DNA of 64,000 bases from JALHVH01 sp963773685 (GTDB lineage Bacteria > Acidobacteriota > Aminicenantia > Aminicenantales > Saccharicenantaceae), in the NCBI GenBank assembly GCA_963773685.1, contig CAVZBY010000005.1, positions 124,001 through 188,000 on the forward strand. Direction: 5' to 3'. Both the position numbers and the translations under genes were made by a program. Below the pieces are notes generated by a model. That model did no database searches. It was not told the DNA's origin and saw only the letters and a list, made by a program, of their open reading frames with translations. Shown piece after piece: positions 43,508 through 52,617 of the stretch (position 1 is its first letter; each line of letters starts with the position of its first letter).

Positions 43508-44351
43508 AGCCGCGGACGATCCTTTCCAGGGAATGGAGGACGATCTCCGGCCGCTCGTCCCGCTTGAACGTCCATCTCTTGCGGACGTCCCGGACGAGGC
43601 CGAGGTCCAGGTCGCAGGCGAGGACCGCCTCGTCCAGGTCGGGGGCGCGGGCGAGGAGCGTGCCCTCCGGGTCGAAGACGAACGACCCTCCGGCGAAGAT
43701 GGCCCCGTCCTCGGAGCCGACGCGGTTGCAGTACAGGACGAAGGCCGTGGAGAAATGGGAGACCGCTTCCCCCATCAGCGCCCACATCCGGCTCGTCTCG
43801 AAGCCCTCGCTCCCGGAGACGCCCCGTCCCGGCGCGGCCGAGACCACGATGAAGACCTCGGCGCCGCCGGCGAAGAGGAGGTAGCTCGATCCGTATTGGA
43901 GGAAATCCCTGCAGATCATCATCCCCGCCTTCCCGAACGGGGAGCGGAAGGGAAGGACGTTCCGGCCCGGGGCGAAGATCTTGGCCTCCTCGAACATCCC
44001 GAAGGTGGGCAGGTAGACCTTCCGGTGGATGTGGAGGATGCGCCCTTCGGCGAGGAACGCCGCGGAATTGTAGAAGAGGCCGGGCTCGTCCTCCTTCTCC
44101 TCGACGAAACCCACGACCACGGACATCCCCCGTCCGGCGTCCAGGAGCTCCTTGAAAACGGGGCTCCGGGCCGGGTTCATGGCCACGTCGGCGACGAGGT
44201 CCTTCAGGGTATAGCCGGTGAGGCTGAGCTCCGGGAATACGACGAGCTCCGCGCCTTCGGCCCGGGCCCGGGCCAGGGCTTCGAGGTGCCGGTCGAGGTT
44301 CGCCCGGACATCGCCGAGCCGGGGCGCCGTCTGGATCAGATGGACTTTCAT
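43497..44351 (-). CDS. Carbon-nitrogen hydrolase (nitrilase superfamily)
   Basis: A 284-residue protein with the Glu-Lys-Cys catalytic triad: Glu in VFPELSLTGY (about 42), Lys in HRKVYLPTFGMFEE (about 111) and Cys in MMICRDFLQYGSS (about 147). It begins MKVHLIQTAP, typical of the superfamily. The overlap with nadE suggests it is the amidase partner of NAD synthetase, but other amide substrates are possible. The start is ATG 44351 in a divergent promoter region. Confidence 0.9.
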   Translation of the reverse strand: MKVHLIQTAPRLGDVRANLDRHLEALARARAEGAELVVFPELSLTGYTLKDLVADVAMNPARSPVFKELLDAGRGMSVVVGFVEEKEDEPGLFYNSAAFLAEGRILHIHRKVYLPTFGMFEEAKIFAPGRNVLPFRSPFGKAGMMICRDFLQYGSSYLLFAGGAEVFIVVSAAPGRGVSGSEGFETSRMWALMGEAVSHFSTAFVLYCNRVGSEDGAIFAGGSFVFDPEGTLLARAPDLDEAVLACDLDLGLVRDVRKRWTFKRDERPEIVLHSLERIVRGYED

Positions 44352-44450
44352 ACGCCGAAAGTAGCACATTTCGGCGGCCAAGTAAAACCCGCCCGCCCGG
44401 CCCCTTTCGCCTTGCATATCCGGCCCGAATTCGTTATAAATAGGACAAGA

Positions 44451-45893
44451 ATGAAACACGTCGCCCTCTTCCTTCATGATATCTATTTCGGCAAGAAATC
44501 GGGGCGGCTCGTCTTCAAGAGCGGGGACATCGAGAAGTATTTCTTCTTCACGGACGGGGACCTTCTCCAGGTCAAGACCAACCAGCCCGAGGAGCGGTTG
44601 GGAGAGGTCCTGTTCCGGCTGGAGAAGATCTCGCGCGACGACCATGCCCGGATGGACGATTTCATCGAGCCGCGCACGAACATCGGCGAGGTCCTGAAGA
44701 GCAAAGGCCTGATCTCGGAGGCGGACCTGGAGGAGGCGCTCGTCTATCAGCTCCGGGAAACGACCCTGAACACGTTCCCCTATTTCGACGCCGACGTGGT
44801 CTTCCAGGAGCGCACCGGCGCGCGGGGGGAGAAAGGCATCCACAGGATCAGCGTCCCCTTCCTGATCGAATACGGCATCCGGCGCATGGCTTACGATCCG
44901 GCCCTGAAAGCCTTCCTGGCGAAGAAGGTCCCCAGGCCGCACGCCCGGTCGATGGTCCACCTCCTGACCCCCGAGGAGAAGAAGGTCCTGGCCGTGATCA
45001 CGGGCGGGGCCCCGGCGGAGAAGGTGCTCACGGGCCTCGGCGGGGCCCCGGAGCTCTTCTGGAAGAGCCTCTTTCTCCTGTTCTGCCTCGACCTCGTCGC
45101 CTTCGAGAGCGAAGTCGCTTCCCCGCCGGCGGAGGCCCCGGCCCCGGCCCGCGGGCCCGCCACGGGAGGCGACGGGACGGCGGAGATCGCCGACGTCATG
45201 GCGATGCGGGAGAGCCTGGAGACGAAGACCTATTATCAGATCCTCGACGTCCCGAAAACGGCGAACGAGGAGGAGATCAAGAAGGCCTATTTCAACCTGG
45301 CCCGGAGGTTCCACCCGGACCGGTTCGACCGCAAGGTCCAGTCAGCCCACCGCGACCTGATCGATGAGGTCTTCGACGCGATCACGAACGCCTACAGGAC
45401 CCTCATCAACCGGGACAAGCGAAAGGCGTATGATTCCGGCTCCGGCGGACGCGGCGAAGCGCCCGAGGATGCCATGAGGAAGGCGGACATCAAGTTCCGG
45501 CAGGGGAAGACGCTCTACGCCCAGGAGCGTTACGACGACGCCGTCTCCCTGCTCGAGGAAGCCGTCCGCATTCGCAGGAACAAGGGCGATTACTACCTGC
45601 TTTTGGCGATGGCCGAGTCCAAGATCCCCGCCTACAGCAAGAAGGCCGAGGAGGATTTCCTGAAGGCGATCGGCCTCGAGCCGTGGAATCCCGAGGGTTA
45701 TGTCGGGCTGGGCTTCCTGTACAAGAACGAGGGCCTGGTGACCAAGGCCGGCCGGCAGTTCCAGAAGGCCCTCGAAGCCGACCCCGACCACAAGCAGGCC
45801 CTGCAGGAGCTCGAGCTGATCAACCAGGGAAACCGGCCGAAGGGCTTCAAGCGCCTTCTGTCGATGGACCTCTTCGGCTCGAAGAAGAAATAG
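44451..45893 (+). CDS. DUF4388-J-domain-TPR protein
   Basis: A 480-residue cytoplasmic protein. Residues 1 to about 110 resemble the DUF4388/PATAN-type region of Myxococcus-like signalling proteins (SGRLVFKSGDIEKYFFFTDGD, GEVLFRLEKIS, GEVLKSKGLISEADLEEAL). A Pro/Ala linker at about 225-240 leads to a J domain (YYQILDVPKTANEEEIKKAY, with an intact HPD in RRFHPDRF) and C-terminal TPRs (about 345-455). It probably recruits DnaK to a signalling or motility complex. It is divergent from the nitrilase gene and ends three bases from convergent ligA. Confidence 0.8.
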   Translation: MKHVALFLHDIYFGKKSGRLVFKSGDIEKYFFFTDGDLLQVKTNQPEERLGEVLFRLEKISRDDHARMDDFIEPRTNIGEVLKSKGLISEADLEEALVYQLRETTLNTFPYFDADVVFQERTGARGEKGIHRISVPFLIEYGIRRMAYDPALKAFLAKKVPRPHARSMVHLLTPEEKKVLAVITGGAPAEKVLTGLGGAPELFWKSLFLLFCLDLVAFESEVASPPAEAPAPARGPATGGDGTAEIADVMAMRESLETKTYYQILDVPKTANEEEIKKAYFNLARRFHPDRFDRKVQSAHRDLIDEVFDAITNAYRTLINRDKRKAYDSGSGGRGEAPEDAMRKADIKFRQGKTLYAQERYDDAVSLLEEAVRIRRNKGDYYLLLAMAESKIPAYSKKAEEDFLKAIGLEPWNPEGYVGLGFLYKNEGLVTKAGRQFQKALEADPDHKQALQELELINQGNRPKGFKRLLSMDLFGSKKK

Positions 45894-45896
45894 CCC

Positions 45897-47903
45897 TCAG
45901 CGGCCGCCGAGGAGCTTCAGGAACTCGTTCTCTCCGATGATCCGGATCCCCAGGTCCGCGGCTTTGTCGCGCTTCGACCCCGGCGATTCGCCGGCGACGA
46001 GGCAGGTCGTCCGGCCCGAGACCGAGTCGGCCGTCTCTCCGCCCAGGCCCTCGATCCGCCGTCGCGCCTCGTCGCGCCCGAAGCTCTTGAGCGTCCCCGT
46101 GATGACGAAGACCTGGCCCGCGAGCGGGCCGCCGCGGGCGGACTTTCCCCCGGCCGTCGGGTCGATCCCCGCTTCTTTCAGCCGGGCGATGAGCTTCCGG
46201 TTCTCGGACTGGGCGAAAAAGAAGACGACGCTCTCCGCGACCCGGGGCCCGACATCGTCGACCGTGACGAGGTCTTCGGCCGTGGCCGCGGCGAGCCCTT
46301 CGAGCGTCCGGAACCGCTCGGCGAGGCTCTGGGCGAGGCGCTCGCCGACGTGGCGGATGCCCAGGGCGAAGACGAGGCGGGCGAGGCTCCGCGTCTTCGA
46401 GGCCTCGATCTGCCCAATGAGGTTCGCGGCGCTCTTGGGCCCCATGCGCTCGAGGGCGGCCAGGTCGGCCTCCGTCAGGGCGTAGAGGTCCGGGATCTCC
46501 CTGACGAGCCCCTTCGCGAGGAGCTGATCGACGAGCGCCTCTCCCAGTCCGTCGACGTCCATGGCCCGCCGCGAAGCGTAGTGGAGGATGGATTCCCGTA
46601 TCCGGGCCGGGCACGACGGGTTGACGCACCGGGAGACGGCTTCTCCTTCGGACCGGAAGACGGCACTCCGGCAGACGGGGCACTTCGCCGGCCAGGCGAA
46701 GGGGCGCTCCTTGCCCGTCCGGCGCTCCTTCATCACCGCAACGACGTGGGGGATGACGTCGCCGCTCCGCTCGAGGAGGATGACATCGCCGATGCGGATG
46801 TCCTTGCGCCGGAGCTCGTCCTCGTTGTGGAGCGTCGAGCGGCTGATGGTCGTGCCGGAGAGCTTGACCGGCTCGAGGAGGGCGACCGGCGTCAGAGCGC
46901 CCGTGCGGCCGACCTGGATCCGGATGTCGTTGATCCGGGTGGTAGCCTGGCGGGCCGGGAACTTGTAGGAGATCGCCCAGCGCGGGGACTTGGCCGTCGT
47001 CCCGAGGGCCCGGCGGTCCTCCGCGGGATCGATCTTGACGACCACCCCGTCGGCCTCGAAATCGAGCTTGTCCCTCTTCTCCGTCCATTCGCGGTAATAC
47101 GCCAGGACGTCGTTTATCGTCGCGCAGCGGCGGGAGTGGGGATTCGTTTTGAAGCCGAGCTCGCGCAGGCGCGTCAGGGTTCCCCACTGGGTTTCGGGCT
47201 CCTCGCCGTCGATATAGAGGGTATAGAGGAAGACGTCCAGGTTCCGCGCCGCGACCTCTTTCGCGTCGAGGAGGCGGATGGACCCGGCCGCCGCGTTCCG
47301 CGGGTTGGCGAAGAGCGGCTCTTCCCGATCCTCCCGCTCCCGGTTGATGGCCAGGAAGGTCTCGGTCGGCAGAAAGACTTCCCCCCGGACCTCGACGTCG
47401 CTGGCCTCGGCGATGGACAGGGGAAGGGACCGGATCGTCTTGACGTTGGCGGTGACGTCGTCGCCCCGGACCCCGTCGCCGCGCGTCACGGCCCGGGCGT
47501 AGCGGCCGCCGCGGTAGAGGATGGAGATGCCGAGCCCGTCAATCTTGAGCTCGGCCACGTAGGCTATCTTCCGGTCCGGAAGGAGCCGGCGGACCCGGTC
47601 CTCGAAATCCCGGAGCCCCTTTTCGTCGTAGCAGTTATCGATGCTCAGCATCGGCCGGTCGTGAACGACCGGAACGAAGCCCTCGACGGGCCGTTCGCCG
47701 ACCCGTTGGGTGGGGGATTCGGGGGTGACGAGGTCGGGATAGCGGGCCTCGAGGCCCGCCAGCTCGCGCAGGAGCGCGTCGAACTCGGCGTCGGAGATCT
47801 GGGGATCGTTATCGACGTAGTATTTCTTCTCGTGGTAGGCGATCGCGTCCCGAAGCTTGGCGATCTTCTTCAGGGCGGACGGCCGGGAGATGGACCCCGT
47901 CAA
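45897..47903 (-). CDS. ligA: NAD-dependent DNA ligase
   Basis: A 668-residue ligase of standard length: N-terminal Ia domain (YHEKKYYVDNDPQISDAEFD), adenylation site AELKIDGLGISI (Lys near 119), OB fold (VGRTGALTPVA), C4 zinc finger (CPVC...CVNPSC), helix-hairpin-helix repeats and a C-terminal BRCT domain (about 590-668). It seals nicks using NAD. The start is TTG at 47903 with GGGAAG upstream. Confidence 0.96.
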   Translation of the reverse strand: MTGSISRPSALKKIAKLRDAIAYHEKKYYVDNDPQISDAEFDALLRELAGLEARYPDLVTPESPTQRVGERPVEGFVPVVHDRPMLSIDNCYDEKGLRDFEDRVRRLLPDRKIAYVAELKIDGLGISILYRGGRYARAVTRGDGVRGDDVTANVKTIRSLPLSIAEASDVEVRGEVFLPTETFLAINREREDREEPLFANPRNAAAGSIRLLDAKEVAARNLDVFLYTLYIDGEEPETQWGTLTRLRELGFKTNPHSRRCATINDVLAYYREWTEKRDKLDFEADGVVVKIDPAEDRRALGTTAKSPRWAISYKFPARQATTRINDIRIQVGRTGALTPVALLEPVKLSGTTISRSTLHNEDELRRKDIRIGDVILLERSGDVIPHVVAVMKERRTGKERPFAWPAKCPVCRSAVFRSEGEAVSRCVNPSCPARIRESILHYASRRAMDVDGLGEALVDQLLAKGLVREIPDLYALTEADLAALERMGPKSAANLIGQIEASKTRSLARLVFALGIRHVGERLAQSLAERFRTLEGLAAATAEDLVTVDDVGPRVAESVVFFFAQSENRKLIARLKEAGIDPTAGGKSARGGPLAGQVFVITGTLKSFGRDEARRRIEGLGGETADSVSGRTTCLVAGESPGSKRDKAADLGIRIIGENEFLKLLGGR

Positions 47904-47951
47904 CTGCTCTTCCCCGATCCTTTCGAAATCAGGGGCCCGGGGATATCCGCT

Positions 47952-49106
47952 CTACCCGAGCCTCTTCTTGACTTCCTCCACGCGCTTGGCCCATTTACCC
48001 GTGATCTCGCTCGACGAGGCCTGGAGCTTAGCGATCTCGGCCTTGGCGGCGTCGATGTCGCCCAGGATCTTCTTCATCTCGGCCTTCTCGCCGTCGGTCA
48101 GCTCTTCCTCGTTCTTTTCGGCGAACTTGGTGTTGAACGACTTCGTCAGGTCGTCGATCCTTTTCTGCACACCCTCGATCTTCTTGATGACGTCGTTGAT
48201 CTTGGCGTCGGGCGAGGAGGTGAAGAACAGGTTCTGGGCCATGCCGAGGGCGTTCTGGGCCTGGGCGGGATAGCGGAGGCTGGCCACGATGAGGTAGTCG
48301 ATGGCCTCCTGCGGGGATTTCTTGGCGAGGATGATGCCGATGTTGTAGGCGAGCTCTCCGGTCTGCTTCTTGGCGTAGGCTTCCTTGAAGAGGGCCAGGG
48401 CTTCGTCGGGCTTGTCGTTCTTGTAGAGCGTCTGTCCGAGGATGAGGGCGCTCTCCGGGTCCTTGTTCTGGTTGTAGAGCGTCCGGAAGACCTTCTCCGC
48501 CTCGGCGAACTGCTTGGCGTCGTAGAGGGTCTTGGCCAGCTTCTTGATCTGGGCCATGATCTTCGGGTCCTTCAGGATGGCATAGGAGGCGATGTAAGCG
48601 TCGGCGGCGGCGCCCATATCCTTGGCCTTCTCGGCGGCCTGGCCCTGGAGGAAGTACCCGGCGCCGATGAGCTTGTTCCACTGGGCGTTGGACGGGTCCT
48701 GCTCCTTGTTGGTCTTGCCCATCTCGATGAGCTTGCCCGCGGCGGCCTTGGCCTTGTCGAGGTTCTGGCCGCTCTTGATGGTGAGGTCGGCCACCGTGGC
48801 CAGAAGCTGGATCTTCGTGCTGTCGTCGAGCCCGGAAAATGTCAGGGCCTTCTCCCCGTACTGGATCTTCTCGGCCGCGGCCTGGCTCGGGCAGGGCGTC
48901 AGGCTGACGTAGGCGTTGGCGAAGCTCTCATACTGGCTGCCCTTCCCCGAATACTGCTGAAGGAAGGATTTAAGAGCCTGGATCTTCTGGCAGGGGTCGC
49001 TCTGGGTCATGGCCTTGACATAGGCGTCATCCGCCGGATTCTGGGCTGAGACGAAACCCGTCGCGACGACCGCGAGAAGGAGGATAGTCATGACGATTCT
49101 TTTCAT
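47952..49106 (-). CDS. Secreted TPR protein with C-terminal coiled coil
   Basis: A 384-residue protein with a signal peptide (about residues 1-20), several TPR-like helical repeats (GYFLQGQAAEKAKDMGAAAD, ALILGQTLYKNDKPDEALAL, AYNIGIILAKKSPQEAIDYL) and a C-terminal Lys/Glu coiled coil (about 290-384). It probably scaffolds periplasmic complexes. ATG 49106 follows GAGG at six bases, and a near-consensus promoter lies upstream. Specific function unknown. Confidence 0.75.
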   Translation of the reverse strand: MKRIVMTILLLAVVATGFVSAQNPADDAYVKAMTQSDPCQKIQALKSFLQQYSGKGSQYESFANAYVSLTPCPSQAAAEKIQYGEKALTFSGLDDSTKIQLLATVADLTIKSGQNLDKAKAAAGKLIEMGKTNKEQDPSNAQWNKLIGAGYFLQGQAAEKAKDMGAAADAYIASYAILKDPKIMAQIKKLAKTLYDAKQFAEAEKVFRTLYNQNKDPESALILGQTLYKNDKPDEALALFKEAYAKKQTGELAYNIGIILAKKSPQEAIDYLIVASLRYPAQAQNALGMAQNLFFTSSPDAKINDVIKKIEGVQKRIDDLTKSFNTKFAEKNEEELTDGEKAEMKKILGDIDAAKAEIAKLQASSSEITGKWAKRVEEVKKRLG

Positions 49107-49132
49107 TCGCAACCTCGCTTCAAATTTGGCAA

Positions 49133-49161
49133 ATCATATATTGCCGTATCCCCATTGTCAA
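49133..49161 (-). promoter_or_regulatory. Promoter of the TPR protein gene
   Basis: On the minus strand: TTGACA (49156-49161), 17-base spacer, TATGAT (49133-49138), 27 bases before the ATG. Confidence 0.75.
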
Positions 49162-49214
49162 TACGCCGCAAACACCGATAGATTATAGCAAAATCCGTGC
49201 CAAGGCGATAGAAT

Positions 49215-50165
49215 ATGGCCATGGAACGGAACGCCGGCGTAGCCTCTGCCTTCCGGGAGGCCGTCGGGAAGCCCCTGGCGCAGGACGTTTCCCTGAAGGA
49301 GATGTCCAGCTTCCGGATAGGGGGCCCGGCCGACCTCTTTTTCGAGGCGACGACGGGCGAAGACCTCGCGGTCTCGATCGGATTCGCCCGGAGGACAGGT
49401 GTCCCCTGGTACGTCATTGGCGGGGGGTACAACATCCTGTTCGCCGACGATGGGTATCGGGGCCTCATCGTCCGCAACCGGACCCAGGGGCTCATGCTCG
49501 GGCCGGGGCCCGGCCAAGTGACCGTCCTTTCCGGCACCTCGTTGCCCAAACTGCTCCAATACGCCCTTGACGAGGGGCTCGAGGGGCTGGAATTCCTGGC
49601 GGGGATCCCCGGAACAGTAGGCGGCGCACTCTACGGTAATGCCGGGGCGTTCGGGCGGGCGATGGCCGATATCTTCGTCGCCGCGACCTCCCTTGGCGAG
49701 GACGGGACCGAACGTCCGATGAGCCGGGAGGATATGGGCTTCGGCTACCGGCACTCTTCCCTCAAGGCCCGGCCGGCGGTCCTGTCCGGCGCCGTGCTCA
49801 AGGCCCTCCCCGGGGACCCTGAGGCCATCCGGAAGGCGGTCCGGGAGAATATGGAGTGCCGCCGGGAGAGACAGCCTGCCTGGGGAACGCCGTGCGCGGG
49901 CAGTTACTTCAAGAACCCCGTCCTGGCGGACGGCAAGAAGGTCCCGGCCGGACGTCTCCTCGAGGAGGTCGGGGCCAAGAAACTTCGGGTGGGCGACGCA
50001 GCCGTTTTCTCCGGGCACGCGAATTTCCTCGTCAACCTCGGCGGGGCGAAGGCCGCTGATGTCCTTGCCCTGGCCGCGGAGCTCAAGAAGAGGGTAAAAG
50101 AAAGTTCGGGGATCGACCTGGAAGAGGAAGTTATTTATCTTCCAGGAGACGTTTCAGCGCTTTAG
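49215..50165 (+). CDS. murB: UDP-N-acetylenolpyruvoylglucosamine reductase
   Basis: A 316-residue FAD enzyme: SSFRIGGPADLFFE at the N-terminus, IGGGYNILFAD (FAD loop, usually GGGSN), LAGIPGTVGGALYGNAGAFG, GYRHSS and the catalytic-Ser region CAGSYFKNP. It completes UDP-MurNAc synthesis together with murA at 51354-52617. Its last 35 bases overlap the convergent DUF2520 gene. Confidence 0.95.
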   Translation: MAMERNAGVASAFREAVGKPLAQDVSLKEMSSFRIGGPADLFFEATTGEDLAVSIGFARRTGVPWYVIGGGYNILFADDGYRGLIVRNRTQGLMLGPGPGQVTVLSGTSLPKLLQYALDEGLEGLEFLAGIPGTVGGALYGNAGAFGRAMADIFVAATSLGEDGTERPMSREDMGFGYRHSSLKARPAVLSGAVLKALPGDPEAIRKAVRENMECRRERQPAWGTPCAGSYFKNPVLADGKKVPAGRLLEEVGAKKLRVGDAAVFSGHANFLVNLGGAKAADVLALAAELKKRVKESSGIDLEEEVIYLPGDVSAL

Positions 50166-50997
50166 CCGCTTTCGGGGAGAGCTTCCCCTTTCCCACAGTC
50201 TCCAGGCCCGCCAGACCCAACGCCGTATATAGCCTCCGGGCGGGGCCTTTCGCGGGCAGGACTTTAAAGTGGGACCGGACGGTCTGGACGTCGCCTCTCG
50301 AAATGGGCCCCGTGAAGGCCGCCGTCGCGCCAAGTTCCTTTACGTTCCGTAAACTCTTTTCAGCCAGGGGTATGAGGACGCGGGCCGCAAGGCGCGTCTC
50401 CAAACCCGTCCCCGCGAGGAGGCGGGAGGCGGCATCGAAGACCGCCGTTCCCCCGGCCGAGCAGACGACACAGGCGGCGTGATAGAGGACCTTATCCTTT
50501 TCATCGAGGAGGATGGCCGAACCGCCGAGCCGGCGGGCGATGGCCAGCGCCGACTTTACGGCCGCCGGATCCCCTTCGAGGCCGAAGAAGATGCCCCGGA
50601 AGAGTCCCGGGTCGGCTTCCTTCCGGGCGAACGTCTGGGCCGGGTGAAAGGACGCCGTGCGCGCCCCGGCCCGGGCGAGGGGCTCGAGGACGCGCGAGGA
50701 GACCAGCCCGCTCGTGTGAAAGACCGTCCTGCCCTTCCAGTCGAGCCGCGACGACGCCAGGGCCGCGGCAACCTCGGGAAGCGCCCTGTCCGTGACGCAC
50801 AAAAAGACCGTGTCGGAATCCCCCGCCGCCTTGACGATGTCGGTAAGGGCGCGGCCCGCCCCGGCGATCCGGGCGCTTTCCCGCGCCGAGCGCAGGGTCC
50901 GGCAGGAAACGGCTCGAAGGTCGTAGCCGCGGCGGACGAGGGCATGGCCAAGCGAAGCGCCGAGCCGGCCCGCCCCGATGATGGATACGCTTTTCAT
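50131..50997 (-). CDS. Rossmann/DUF2520 oxidoreductase-like protein
   Basis: A 288-residue protein: N-terminal NAD(P)-binding motif GAGRLGASLGHAL, then CVTDRALPEVAA and HTSGLVSS typical of this group, and a C-terminal DUF2520 helical domain (AACVVCSAGGTAVFDAA, AFTGPISRGDVQTVRSH). It is related to ketopantoate-reductase/prephenate-dehydrogenase folds; the substrate is unknown. The start lies one base after the HIT gene stop, giving the order murA, HIT, DUF2520. Confidence 0.88.
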   Translation of the reverse strand: MKSVSIIGAGRLGASLGHALVRRGYDLRAVSCRTLRSARESARIAGAGRALTDIVKAAGDSDTVFLCVTDRALPEVAAALASSRLDWKGRTVFHTSGLVSSRVLEPLARAGARTASFHPAQTFARKEADPGLFRGIFFGLEGDPAAVKSALAIARRLGGSAILLDEKDKVLYHAACVVCSAGGTAVFDAASRLLAGTGLETRLAARVLIPLAEKSLRNVKELGATAAFTGPISRGDVQTVRSHFKVLPAKGPARRLYTALGLAGLETVGKGKLSPKAAKALKRLLEDK

Positions 50998-50998
50998 G

Positions 50999-51344
50999 TC
51001 ATCCCGGCGGCCAGGCCATCTTCCGCCCGCCGATGAGGTGGAAATGGATATGGAATACGGCTTGTCCGGAATCCTGTCCCGTGTTGAGGACCACGCGATA
51101 GCCGCTTCGAGCGATGCCTTTCGCCTCGGCCAGGTCGCGCGCCTTCGCGATCATCCGGCCGAGCAGGGCCTCTCCGGCCTTCCGGGAGATCGTTGAGCGA
51201 GGCGAAATGCTCCTTGGGGATGATGAGGACGTGGACGGGGGCCTGGGGGTGGATGTCGTCGAAGGCCAGCATCTCGTCGTCCTCGTAAACGACGGACGCC
51301 GGGATCTTCTTCGCGGCGATCCGGCAGAAGAGGCAATCGTCCAT
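50999..51344 (-). CDS. HIT family hydrolase (one frameshift)
   Basis: Joined frames give a 114-residue HINT-like protein. The N-terminus is CLFCRIAAKKIPASVVYEDD, then IIPKEHFASLND. After a +1 shift at 51182-51183 the other frame gives NTGQDSGQAVFHIHFHLIGG with the His triad. It hydrolyses nucleoside phosphoramidate-type substrates. It lies nine bases after murA. Confidence 0.88.
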
Positions 51345-51353
51345 GGCGCCGGC

Positions 51354-52617
51354 TCAGCTCCGGATGCGCTCGATGGAGGCGCCGAGACCGCGGAGTTTCT
51401 CCTCGATCCTCTCGTAGCCCCGGTCGAGGTGGTCGATCTCGTTGATGACCGTCTCGCCGCCGGCGATCAGCCCGGCCAGGACGAGGGAGGCCGACGCCCT
51501 GAGGTCCGTGGCGATGACCTCGGCGCCCGAGAGCGGGGTCCGGCCCCTGACGACGGCCTTGTCCCCCTGCACCTCGATGTTCGCCCCGAGCCGGAGGAGC
51601 TCGTTGACGTGCGAGAAGCGCCGGTCGAAGATGGTTTCGGTGATGATGGACGTGCCCAGGGCCTGGGTCATCAGGACCATGAACTGGGCCTGCATGTCGG
51701 TGGGGAACCCCGGATACGGGGAGGTCGTGATGTCCTGAGGGCGGATCTCCCGGCTCCCGATGACGCGGAGCGCGTTCCCCCGGACGGTCTCGAAGACCGC
51801 CCCGGAATACTTCAGCTTCTGGACGATCGTCTGCAGGTGGACCGGCTGGATGCCGGTGAGGAGGATGTCGCCCCCGGTCAGGGCCCCGGCCACGAGGAAG
51901 GTCCCGGCCTCGATCCGGTCGGGAATGATCTCGTGGCTGGCCCCGCCGAGCTCCTTCACGCCCTGGACGCGCATCGTCTCCTCGCCGATGCCGTCGATCC
52001 GGGCCCCCATCTTCACCAGGAGCTCGCAGAGGTTGGCGATCTCCGGCTCGAGGGCGCAGTTGCGGAGGACGGTCTCTCCCTCGGCCAGGGCGGCGGCCAT
52101 GACCAGGTTCTCCGTCCCCGTCACCGTCTTCTTCTCGAACTCGATCGTCGCGCCCGTGAGCTTGTCGGCCGAGGCCTGGATGTAGCCGTGCTCGAGGTTG
52201 ATGGTCGCGCCGAGCTTCTGAAGCCCGCTGATGTGAAGGTCGATGGGCCGCGAGCCGATGGCACAGCCGCCGGGCAGGGCGACGACGGCCTTCCCGAAGC
52301 GCGCGAGGAGCGGGCCGAGGACGAGGATGGACGCCCTCATCGCCCGGACCAGCTCGTAGGCCGCCTCGTCGGAGCGTGATCTCGCCGATGCGGATGTCGA
52401 GGGCGTTCCCCTCGACCTTGTATTCGGCCCCGAGCTGTTTCATCAGGGTCAGGATGGTGTGGACGTCCTTGACCAGGGGGATGTTCGTCAGGTGGAGGTT
52501 CTCGCGGGTGAGCAGGCCGGCCGCGATGGCCGGGAGGACGGCGTTCTTCGAGCCGCTGATCCGGACCTCGCCCCGCAGGCGCAGGTCGTTCGTCCCCCTG
52601 ATGCGGATGCTTTCCAT
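51354..52617 (-). CDS. murA: UDP-N-acetylglucosamine 1-carboxyvinyltransferase (one frameshift)
   Basis: Joined frames give a 420-residue EPSP-synthase-fold enzyme of normal size. The N-terminal frame has GSKNAVLPAIAAGLL; after a +1 shift at 52371-52372 the main frame has AYELVRAMRASILVLGPLLA, the fosfomycin-site Cys loop LPGGCAIGSRPIDLH, and PTDMQAQFM near the C-terminus. It catalyses the first committed step of peptidoglycan synthesis. It starts at ATG 52617 and leads an operon with the HIT and DUF2520 genes. Confidence 0.93.
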
